From NCBI GenBank assembly GCA_023390215.1, contig JAEWDG010000092.1:1-5196 (forward strand): a stretch of 5,196 bases of DNA, in the 5' to 3' direction. The position numbers were made by a program, and so were the translations under genes. Shown here piece by piece: positions 1 to 5,196 of this stretch. Numbering within the stretch: position 1 is the first letter of the stretch; each line of letters begins with the position of its first letter. The notes below the pieces were generated by a model. The model ran no database searches. It was not told where the DNA came from and worked only from the letters and a program-made list of their open reading frames with translations. Origin of the DNA: Bacteroidota bacterium. Its GTDB lineage: Bacteria > Bacteroidota > Bacteroidia > Chitinophagales > Chitinophagaceae.

Positions 1-675
1 GTTTTGCTGTTTCGATAAACATGCGTCAACGGCTTCAATACAGCAGGCCACAGCGATAGGAGCCTTGCTATTGATCAGTGAGAGTATTTCCCTGGTTTTT
101 GAAATGAGTTCATCTGAATTGTAAACATGATTAACCAGGCCGTAGCGCAGGGCGGTGTCGGCATCTATCATATTTGCACTTATTAAAAGTTCCAGGGCTC
201 TTCCTTTACCGATCAGTTGCGTCAGTCTTTGTGTGCCGCCATAACCGGGAATAAGTCCGAGATTAACTTCCGGTTGTCCGAATTTGGCATTAGATGAAGC
301 AGTTCTGAAATGACAGGCCATAGCCAGTTCACAACCACCTCCCAGTGCGAAACCATTCACGGCGGCAATTACCGGCTTTTTTGATCTTTCTATTTTCAGG
401 AAAATATCCTGACCGCGCTGAGCAAGCTTCATCGCCGCATCCCGATCAAGACCGGAGAACTCTGAGATATCGGCGCCGGCAACAAATGCCTTTTCTCCTG
501 CGCCTGTGATGATCACCGAACGAATATCCCGGTTCTCTGCAACCTCATCCATGGACCAGTCGAGTTCGGTGAAAACCGAGGCATTTAATGCATTCATTTT
601 ATCCGGCCTGTTAATGGTAATCGTAAGAATGCCATTTTCAAGGTGATGCAAAAGCGTGGTATATGATTTATACAT
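1..675 (-). CDS. Enoyl-CoA hydratase/isomerase (crotonase) family protein, 3' end missing
   Basis: My translation of the minus strand from the ATG at 675 gives 225 codons open to the window edge, so about 35 C-terminal residues of a usual 260 are missing. The crotonase core is clear: an N-terminal INRPDKMNALN stretch (21-31), the oxyanion-hole segment GADI (67-70), the second oxyanion glycine region ALGGG (110-114), and both catalytic glutamates of true hydratases, E116 in GGCELA and E136 in GQPEV, followed by GLIPGYGGTQRL. Family knowledge: with both glutamates, water addition to trans-2-enoyl-CoA (for example crotonyl-CoA) is the expected cytoplasmic reaction, in fatty-acid, butyrate or amino-acid degradation. 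Exact chain-length specificity cannot be read. The start lies 3 bases after the stop of the B12-domain gene, suggesting translational coupling; no Shine-Dalgarno motif is visible. Another crotonase activity, such as isomerase, is possible but less likely. Confidence 0.93.
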   Translation of the reverse strand, partial: MYKSYTTLLHHLENGILTITINRPDKMNALNASVFTELDWSMDEVAENRDIRSVIITGAGEKAFVAGADISEFSGLDRDAAMKLAQRGQDIFLKIERSKKPVIAAVNGFALGGGCELAMACHFRTASSNAKFGQPEVNLGLIPGYGGTQRLTQLIGKGRALELLISANMIDADTALRYGLVNHVYNSDELISKTREILSLINSKAPIAVACCIEAVDACLSKQQN

Positions 676-678
676 AGA

Positions 679-1086
679 TCAAAAATTACGATGTTGTTGA
701 ACCCAGTCTTTAATATAAGCTGCGATTTCAGTTGTGGGTGTGCCAGGTGCAAATAACTTGCCCACGCCCTGTTCCTGCAACGCACTCATATCATCGTCGG
801 GGATGATGCCTCCTCCTGTTAATAAAACATCATTCATGTTTTTTTCTTTCATAAGGGAAAGCAGTTTAGGGAAAACCGTATTATGCGCGCCGCTGAGTAT
901 GCTGATGCCGATGGCATCTACATCTTCCTGCGCTGCTGCAGTAACAACCATTTCCGGAGTCTGTCTCAGGCCGGTATAGATCACTTCCATTCCTGCATCC
1001 CTGAGTGCTGTAGCAATAACTTTCGCACCGCGGTCATGTCCATCCAGACCAACCTTTGCGACCAAAACTCTTACGGGCCTGTTCAT
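679..1086 (-). CDS. Stand-alone cobalamin (B12)-binding domain protein, methylmalonyl-CoA mutase small-subunit/C-terminal type
   Basis: This 135-residue protein is a single B12-binding Rossmann-like domain. It carries the base-off/His-on signature DGHDRG (D15-x-H17-x-x-G20), where H17 would replace dimethylbenzimidazole as the cobalt ligand, then the S62-x-L64 motif in GISILSGAH, the GGG at 91-93 in LTGGGIIP, and the closing [13 protein letters not shown]. This order is that of the C-terminal domain of methylmalonyl-CoA mutase and of separate small subunits of isobutyryl-CoA or 2-hydroxyisobutyryl-CoA mutase. It has no catalytic TIM-barrel, so it must work with a large subunit encoded elsewhere. 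I chose the ATG at 1086 because homology starts there ([19 protein letters not shown]). An upstream in-frame ATG at 1137 would add 17 unrelated residues and overlap gltX by 41 bases. It starts 10 bases after the gltX stop and ends 3 bases before the crotonase start. Which acyl-CoA it acts on is not decidable here. Confidence 0.92.
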   Translation of the reverse strand: MNRPVRVLVAKVGLDGHDRGAKVIATALRDAGMEVIYTGLRQTPEMVVTAAAQEDVDAIGISILSGAHNTVFPKLLSLMKEKNMNDVLLTGGGIIPDDDMSALQEQGVGKLFAPGTPTTEIAAYIKDWVQQHRNF

Positions 1087-1096
1087 ATTGTTTAAT

Positions 1097-2635
1097 TTAC
1101 TTTCCAAGTGAATTGAAAACCGCGATCGCATCATCAATACGTTTTACGGTTTCAGTGTTTCCGATAGCAGAGGCAATAGCAAATACGCCCGGCCCGAGTT
1201 TTTCACCCACCAGCATAATACGGAGAAGCATTTGCAGTTCACCGGCTTTAATACCTGCCTGCCCTGCAAGTTCTTTAAACAAGGTTTCGAATGATTCGGG
1301 ATTATTGTTTTTCATTTCCCTGATTCCTGCAGCAAACATGCTGAAGAAATTGCCGTGCGCATTGCTCCATTTCGATTTTACGCTCAACTCATCGTATGCT
1401 AAAGGTGCGTTGAAAAAATATCCCGCCTGCTGAATAAAATCAGTGAGCAGCATACATCTTTCTTTTGTAAGACCGATTACAGTTTCCAGGTATTCATCCG
1501 AACGGATATCAAATCCTTTTTGCTGAAATATATTTTTTACCGGCTCAACCAATTCAGATGCATTGGTCCTTTTCAGCCATTCCTGGTTGAACCATTTTGC
1601 TTTTTCGAAATCGAATTTGGCTCCGGCTTTATGAACTCTGTCAATTGAGAATGCAGACACCAGGTCTTCCTTCGTAAATATTTCCTGGCCTGTACCATCA
1701 TTCCAGCCCAGCAGGGCCAGCATATTTATAAAAGCTTCAGGCAGAAAGCCTCTTTCGCGAAAACCGTCTGTTCGTTCACCGTTCTTTGGATCCGTCCAAC
1801 TCATCGCGAAAACGGGAAAGCCATATGTAGCGCCATCCCTTTTGCTGAGTTTCCCATTGGGGCCGAGTATCAAAGGCAGATGTCCCCACTCAGGCATTTT
1901 TTCCAATCCAAAGAGATACTTCCATAATAAAATATGTACAGGAGCGCTGCTCAGCCATTCTTCACCCCGGAACGCGTGACTGATCTTCATAAGGTAATCG
2001 TCCACCACCACCGCGAGGTGGTAGGTCGGCATACCGTCCGCTTTAAGTAATACTTTATCATCTACAAGATTCGAATCAAAACTCACTTCTCCGTGAATCA
2101 GATCTGTGAAACTGATGCGTTCATTCGGGGGCATCAGAATCCGGATAACGTAAGGTGTATTTTCATTGAGAAGGCGGGTTACTTCTTCCTGCGGCAGAGA
2201 AACAGAGTTCCGCATTTTGCCGCGCACCTGCTGATCGTATTGAGGTGCAGGATTGGTATCCGTTTTTAGGCTGCGTCTCATTTCTTCCAGTTCTTCAGGA
2301 GTGTCAAATGCGAAATATGCATGGCCCGCTTCCACAAGTTTCAGTGCGTAATCCCTGTATATCGATTTTCTTTCGCTCTGCCGGTACGGTTCGAAGGGGC
2401 CACCCTTAAGTGGACTTTCATCTGGTTCCAGACCACACCATTTCAGACAGTCATAAATATATTGTTCAGCACCGGCCACATAGCGATTCTGGTCTGTGTC
2501 TTCGATCCGAAGCACAAACCTGCCTCCATGCTGGCGGGCGAACAGGTAATTATACAGAACCGTTCTCACACCTCCGAGATGGAGGCCTCCGGTTGGACTT
2601 GGGGCGAAGCGAACTCTTATTTCCCTGGTTGACAT
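1097..2635 (-). CDS. gltX: Glutamyl-tRNA synthetase (glutamate--tRNA ligase)
   Basis: Cytoplasmic class I aminoacyl-tRNA synthetase that attaches glutamate to tRNA(Glu) using ATP. The 512-residue product begins with the family opening [15 protein letters not shown] (8-22), which holds the HIGH-type motif at H19-L-G-G22. The Rossmann catalytic core continues through LRIEDTD (42-48) and [11 protein letters not shown] (220-230), and the KMSKS-type loop is KLSKR (262-266). An insert-like stretch with [17 protein letters not shown] lies at about 276-292, and the helical anticodon-binding part runs to the C-terminus, with [13 protein letters not shown] at 471-483. The region where the E. coli enzyme has its zinc ligands reads [11 protein letters not shown] (106-116) without cysteines, so the zinc site is absent, as in many homologues. 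Length suits a full enzyme. The ATG at 2635 places the motif at the usual distance from the N-terminus. It is the first gene of a probable three-gene operon. Whether it also charges tRNA(Gln) cannot be judged. Confidence 0.98.
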   Translation of the reverse strand: MSTREIRVRFAPSPTGGLHLGGVRTVLYNYLFARQHGGRFVLRIEDTDQNRYVAGAEQYIYDCLKWCGLEPDESPLKGGPFEPYRQSERKSIYRDYALKLVEAGHAYFAFDTPEELEEMRRSLKTDTNPAPQYDQQVRGKMRNSVSLPQEEVTRLLNENTPYVIRILMPPNERISFTDLIHGEVSFDSNLVDDKVLLKADGMPTYHLAVVVDDYLMKISHAFRGEEWLSSAPVHILLWKYLFGLEKMPEWGHLPLILGPNGKLSKRDGATYGFPVFAMSWTDPKNGERTDGFRERGFLPEAFINMLALLGWNDGTGQEIFTKEDLVSAFSIDRVHKAGAKFDFEKAKWFNQEWLKRTNASELVEPVKNIFQQKGFDIRSDEYLETVIGLTKERCMLLTDFIQQAGYFFNAPLAYDELSVKSKWSNAHGNFFSMFAAGIREMKNNNPESFETLFKELAGQAGIKAGELQMLLRIMLVGEKLGPGVFAIASAIGNTETVKRIDDAIAVFNSLGK

Positions 2636-2640
2636 GGCGG

Positions 2641-2648
2641 CAAAGTTA
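2641..2648 (-). promoter_or_regulatory. Candidate Bacteroidota -7 box for the gltX operon
   Basis: On the minus strand this reads TAACTTTG, a perfect match to the Bacteroidota -7 consensus TAnnTTTG, only 5 bases (CCGCC) before the gltX ATG. The nearest upstream TTG that could act as the -33 element lies at 2666-2664, a spacing of 15 bases, shorter than the usual 17-23. If the box is used, transcription would start at or next to the start codon and the message would be leaderless or nearly so. The rest of the divergent region (2649-2805) shows no better box for gltX. A chance match is quite possible. Confidence 0.3.
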
Positions 2649-2805
2649 AGGATGAGTTAAGATCAATTCACTGGCATACAAGGATATACTCCAAAGGTTT
2701 AATTTAACGGTGAGAAATATTTGAAAAAAATCCGATCAAAATTTAAACTTTTAACGCTTCGTTACATCTACCTAACCATTCAACAAAATCACAAAAATCT
2801 TTTTT

Positions 2806-3747
2806 ATGAAAGTAACATGGCGTTTATTGATGCTTGCCGGCATCTCCGGCACATTGATGTTCACAAGTTGTAAAAAATCTACAACCGATAGTGATTCCAA
2901 CATTAGCGAAAATCAGAAGGTCACGGTGCATACGGACGATCAGGCAAGATTTTCTGACAATATGGATGCAATTGTAAATGATGAAAATACCGCAATCGAA
3001 TCAACTACAGCATTCAGTGGAAGGGGAACCGAGATTACAACAACCTTATGTAACGCAAATGTAACTTTAGACTCTTCCGGAGGCAACAGGACACTTACCA
3101 TTGTTTATAGCGGTAATCAATGTGTGGGTACCAATCGAAAAATTGAAGGAACAGTAACATTGTCGATTCCTTTATCACAACATTTCGCAGACCAGGGCGC
3201 GGTGGTAACCGCAACTTACTCCAACCTGAAAATTACCCGTGTAAGTGATAATAAGAGTATGACTTTTAACGGAACACATACGTTAACCAACGTTAGCGGT
3301 GGCAGGATATTCCAACTGGCTTCTTTAGGTACAATAATTCATGATTTGAACAGTTCCGGAATGCAGGTGACTTTTGATAACGGATCAACCCGCAGCTGGA
3401 TGGTTTCCCGCAGGAGAACCTATACTTATGATAACGGCATCGTTCTTACCGTAACCGGAACACATACAGAAGGAAATACACAAAATGTTTCTGAATGGGG
3501 AACAACAAGATTTGGAACTCCTTTCGTCACTGCTATTTCTCAGCCGCTGGTAATTCGCCAAAGTTGCGATTTCCGTTTGGTTAGCGGCCAGGTTTCTCAT
3601 ACCCTCATGGTTGCTGATGTAGTGGTAACTTTTGGATTGAACGCCTCTGGAGAACCACAAATCTCCTGTCCTGCAGGAGCTTTCTATTATAAAGTAGTAT
3701 GGACGGGTTCGAATGGCAATTCATACACGGCAATTGCTCCTTACTAA
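2806..3747 (+). CDS. Putative secreted lipoprotein of unknown function
   Basis: I do not recognise a characterised family. The 313-residue product starts with a type II signal peptide: K2 and R6, a hydrophobic core (about 7-19), and a lipobox ending F19-T-S-C22, with C22 the predicted lipidated residue. It would be exported by Sec, processed by Lsp and anchored in a membrane. An acidic, S/T-rich linker follows (about 25-70). The remainder (about 75-313) alternates T/V/N-rich strands with glycine turns, suggesting an all-beta fold. Four further cysteines (C82, C106, C254, C288) could form two disulfides. A GTHT motif occurs twice (156-159, 218-221), each after a strand-like segment, hinting at a weak internal duplication. 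There is no visible enzyme motif. The leader before the ATG is A/T-rich without a Shine-Dalgarno motif. A hairpin terminator 25 bases after the stop suggests a single-gene transcript. A structural, adhesive or ligand-binding surface role is possible, but this is a guess. Confidence 0.88.
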   Translation: MKVTWRLLMLAGISGTLMFTSCKKSTTDSDSNISENQKVTVHTDDQARFSDNMDAIVNDENTAIESTTAFSGRGTEITTTLCNANVTLDSSGGNRTLTIVYSGNQCVGTNRKIEGTVTLSIPLSQHFADQGAVVTATYSNLKITRVSDNKSMTFNGTHTLTNVSGGRIFQLASLGTIIHDLNSSGMQVTFDNGSTRSWMVSRRRTYTYDNGIVLTVTGTHTEGNTQNVSEWGTTRFGTPFVTAISQPLVIRQSCDFRLVSGQVSHTLMVADVVVTFGLNASGEPQISCPAGAFYYKVVWTGSNGNSYTAIAPY

Positions 3748-3772
3748 GAGGAATATAAATTTGAAATGGATG

Positions 3773-3805
3773 AAAGGTTGCCTTCGGGCAGCCTTTTATG
3801 TTTTT
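3773..3805 (+). terminator. Intrinsic terminator with TTCG tetraloop after the lipoprotein gene
   Basis: Bases 3773-3782 (AAAGGTTGCC) pair with 3787-3796 (GGCAGCCTTT) in a 10-bp stem with one G-U wobble (3778/3791), closed over a TTCG loop by a C-G pair, the exceptionally stable cUUCGg arrangement. The stem is followed by T3797, then ATG and five more T residues (3801-3805), so the U-tract is interrupted. It begins 25 bases after the lipoprotein stop. The interruption may allow some read-through into the deacetylase gene. Confidence 0.85.
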
Positions 3806-3824
3806 AGGATCGTTAACTTGCTCT

Positions 3825-4454
3825 ATGCCTTATCTCACGGGTTCGCCCTGGTGGATGCGAAAAATTTATGATGACCTGGTGTGGCAAATGCCGGCAACCG
3901 GTAACAAAATTTATTTAAGTTTTGATGATGGTCCGCATCCGGAAGTCACCACTTATGTATTGGACCTGCTAAAAGCATATCATGCATCCTCCAGCTTTTT
4001 TTGTATTGGTAATAACGTTGACGCCTATCCGGAAATCTATCAGAGAATTTTAGATGAAGGCCATGTTACAGGTAACCACAGTTATGATCATTTGAACGGA
4101 TGGAAAACTGATGACAAGGCCTATGTTGAAAACATAAAGAAAGCAAGTAAAATTATTCATTCAAATTTATTTCGTCCGCCCTATGGAAGGATGAAAAAAT
4201 CACAGATCAGGGAATTGAAAAACCAATTTCCCGGCATGAAAATAATTATGTGGTCCGTTTTAAGTGGTGATTTTGATACATCGATAGATGGAGAAAAATG
4301 CTTCGACATTGTTAGAAAAAAAACTTCTGCTGGATCTATCATCGTTTTTCACGACAGCGAAAAAGCATTTGGCCGATTGAAAATATGCCTGCCGAAAGTA
4401 TTAGCGTATTTTAGCGGGAAAGGATATGTATTTGATACGCTAACTCCACCATAA
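3825..4454 (+). CDS. Polysaccharide deacetylase family protein (CE4, NodB-homology domain)
   Basis: From the ATG at 3825 the product has 209 residues, almost entirely one NodB-homology domain. The CE4 motifs are present in order: SFDDGPH (32-38; D34 predicted base, D35 metal ligand), HSYDH (H85 and H89, metal ligands), FRPPYG (116-121), SGDFDTS (147-153), and IVFHDSE (173-179; H176 catalytic). An active metal-dependent de-N-acetylase (or de-O-acetylase) of a sugar polymer or glycoconjugate is expected; the substrate is unknown. I prefer 3825 over the upstream ATG at 3798 because the latter sits in the U-tract of the preceding terminator and would add only nine unrelated residues, while MPYLTGSPWWMRKIY fits the N-terminus I associate with similar proteins. 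Neither start gives a signal peptide or membrane segment, which is notable for a family that usually acts outside the cytoplasm. The gene is flanked by terminators on both sides and may be monocistronic. No clear promoter or Shine-Dalgarno motif is seen. Confidence 0.93.
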   Translation: MPYLTGSPWWMRKIYDDLVWQMPATGNKIYLSFDDGPHPEVTTYVLDLLKAYHASSSFFCIGNNVDAYPEIYQRILDEGHVTGNHSYDHLNGWKTDDKAYVENIKKASKIIHSNLFRPPYGRMKKSQIRELKNQFPGMKIIMWSVLSGDFDTSIDGEKCFDIVRKKTSAGSIIVFHDSEKAFGRLKICLPKVLAYFSGKGYVFDTLTPP

Positions 4455-4490
4455 AAAAGTGGGCCTGGGTAGAAACCCTGGCCCGTTTTT
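4455..4490 (+). terminator. Intrinsic terminator after the deacetylase gene
   Basis: Directly after the TAA stop (4452-4454), GGGCC (4461-4465) and GGGT (4467-4470) pair with ACCC (4475-4478) and GGCCC (4480-4484), with a single T-T mismatch (4466/4479) and an AGAA loop. A run of A (4453-4458) precedes the stem and TTTTT (4486-4490) follows it, so the structure is symmetrical enough to stop transcription in either direction, although only rightward genes flank it here. Confidence 0.9.
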
Positions 4491-4528
4491 AATCCGTACC
4501 CTATGAAAACTGCGGACAAGTTACACCC

Positions 4529-4560
4529 TTGATTTAAAACTCACAAGTTTTTTAATTTTT
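4529..4560 (+). promoter_or_regulatory. Weak candidate Bacteroidota promoter for the TatD-family gene
   Basis: In the 123-base A/T-rich gap 4491-4613, a TTG at 4529-4531 and TAATTTTT at 4553-4560 (five of the six fixed positions of TAnnTTTG) are separated by 21 bases, within the 17-23 range known for Bacteroidota -33/-7 elements. This would leave a leader of roughly 45-50 bases before the ATG at 4614. A terminator just upstream means the gene needs its own promoter, but the A/T richness makes chance matches easy. Confidence 0.25.
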
Positions 4561-4613
4561 TATTTGTCATTTTTAATAAGAATTAAACAGTTTAGCCATT
4601 TTTTCAAGCAATT

Positions 4614-5196
4614 ATGTTTATCGATACACATTGTCATTTGTATGTAAAGGAATTTGCTGCCGACCGCGAAGAAGTACTGAAAAGAGCCGTCGACGCGGGT
4701 GTTGAGCGGTTTTACCTTCCCGCGATCGACCAGGAATCAGATCCTTCTATGTTCGATCTTGCCGACAAATATCCTGATCGGTGCATACCGATGATCGGTT
4801 TACACCCCTGTTCGGTAAAAGAGAATTTTATGGATGAGCTTAGCTTTGTTGAAGAGAAACTTTCTGAACGGAAATTTGCCGCGATAGGAGAGATCGGTTT
4901 GGATTATCATTGGGATACACAATATATCGCCAACCAAAAGCTGGCTTTTATAAAACAAATTGACTTAGCCAACAATTTTTCATTGCCCATTGTTATACAC
5001 ACCCGCGAGGCGATGCGCGATACCATCGACCTGGTTAAATCCCATCCTGTGAACCGTAAAGGGATTTTTCATTGTTTTGGAGGAAGCGCTGCAGATGCTG
5101 AGGAGATTACCGGATTGGGTTATTATCTTGGAATAGGTGGGGTATTGACCTATAAGAAGGCAGGACTTGCAGATATATTAACACAAATTCCGCTCG
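4614..5196 (+). CDS. TatD family metal-dependent hydrolase (predicted deoxyribonuclease), 3' end missing
   Basis: My translation from the ATG at 4614 gives 194 complete codons open to the window edge, about three quarters of the usual 255-260 residues. The amidohydrolase-type TIM barrel is recognisable by its metal ligands: H6 and H8 in FIDTHCHL, E93 in IGEIGLDYHW (91-100), H129 in IVIHTRE (126-132) and H153 in IFHCFGG (151-157). IGLHPCSV (61-68) is the usual loop of the family. The last expected ligand, an aspartate in an ETDSP-like motif, would lie just beyond the edge. Family members are cytoplasmic nucleases acting on DNA 3' ends or, in related branches, D-aminoacyl-tRNA deacylases and other phosphoesterases, so the substrate is not certain. 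The start is set by the motif DTHCHL directly following MFI. The leader is A/T-rich with no Shine-Dalgarno motif. Confidence 0.95.
   Translation, partial: MFIDTHCHLYVKEFAADREEVLKRAVDAGVERFYLPAIDQESDPSMFDLADKYPDRCIPMIGLHPCSVKENFMDELSFVEEKLSERKFAAIGEIGLDYHWDTQYIANQKLAFIKQIDLANNFSLPIVIHTREAMRDTIDLVKSHPVNRKGIFHCFGGSAADAEEITGLGYYLGIGGVLTYKKAGLADILTQIPL

Noticed and set aside
594..785. 63-codon minus-strand open frame overlapping the crotonase start and the B12-domain gene
   Set aside because: It is an out-of-frame shadow across two well-supported genes, with no recognisable domain.
1087..1137. A longer form of the B12-domain protein starting at 1137 on the minus strand
   Set aside because: It would overlap the end of gltX by 41 bases and add 17 residues with no resemblance to the domain; the ATG at 1086 starts just where recognisable homology begins.
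734..1433. Several plus-strand open frames antisense to the B12-domain gene and the end of gltX
   Set aside because: All lie opposite strongly supported coding sequence and their translations show no family features.
2321..2649. Two plus-strand open frames antisense to the start of gltX
   Set aside because: They mirror the conserved catalytic region of gltX and have no recognisable features of their own.
2716..2723. AATATTTG as a -7 box for the lipoprotein gene
   Set aside because: It matches five of six fixed positions of TAnnTTTG, but there is no TTG at a suitable distance upstream, and the region is too A/T-rich for this to mean much.
3385..3660. 91-codon minus-strand open frame inside the lipoprotein gene
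   Set aside because: It is antisense to a complete gene with a clear signal peptide and terminator, and has no domain of its own.
3815..3822. TTAACTTG just before the deacetylase start as a promoter box, resembling the one before gltX
   Set aside because: It lacks one T of the TAnnTTTG consensus and there is no TTG element at the expected distance; the likeness to the gltX leader is probably chance.
4503..4532. Nine-codon ATG-to-TGA mini-frame in the gap before the TatD-family gene
   Set aside because: It is too short to assess, has no supporting signal, and lies upstream of the only promoter candidate, so it would probably not be in the TatD transcript.
4536..4551. AAAACT-CACA-AGTTTT followed by more T residues as an extra terminator
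   Set aside because: The stem is only 6 bp with five A-T or T-A pairs out of six or nearly so, too weak to terminate transcription, and a strong GC-rich terminator already ends the preceding gene.

Overview
The window looks like a chromosomal segment of a Bacteroidota bacterium, most likely from the Chitinophagaceae or a neighbouring group. This is an inference from four things: A/T-rich leaders without Shine-Dalgarno motifs ahead of the start codons, a short Bacteroidota-style lipobox ending in F-T-S-C, the form of glutamyl-tRNA synthetase (512 residues, no zinc-binding cysteines, an insert after the KMSKS loop), and a short deacetylase whose N-terminal layout I associate with this group. 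No mobile element, CRISPR array, rRNA or tRNA gene is visible.

Left half, minus strand (1-2635): three closely packed genes read leftward, gltX, then a stand-alone B12-binding domain protein, then an enoyl-CoA hydratase/isomerase that runs off the left edge. The gaps are only 10 and 3 bases, so they are very probably one operon. The last two belong to acyl-CoA metabolism: a small subunit of the methylmalonyl-CoA mutase type (carbon-skeleton rearrangement) and a crotonase with both catalytic glutamates. No large mutase subunit is present in the window.

Middle (2636-2805): a 170-base divergent intergenic region. It holds a perfect TAnnTTTG box just upstream of gltX and a small inverted repeat ahead of the rightward gene. 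Promoter evidence here is modest.

Right half, plus strand (2806-5196): a secreted or surface lipoprotein of unknown function, ending at a strong hairpin terminator with a TTCG loop; a single-domain polysaccharide deacetylase (CE4/NodB fold) without a signal peptide, whose most upstream possible ATG lies inside that terminator, so I place its start at 3825; a second GC-rich terminator; a 123-base A/T-rich gap with a weak promoter candidate; and the first three quarters of a TatD-family metal-dependent hydrolase, cut by the right edge.

Most of this is ordinary core and housekeeping sequence. The points worth a second look are the coupling of gltX to a B12-domain/crotonase pair, the overlap of the terminator with the apparent deacetylase start, the deacetylase's missing export signal, and the uncharacterised lipoprotein. 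I see no convincing novel multi-gene system.
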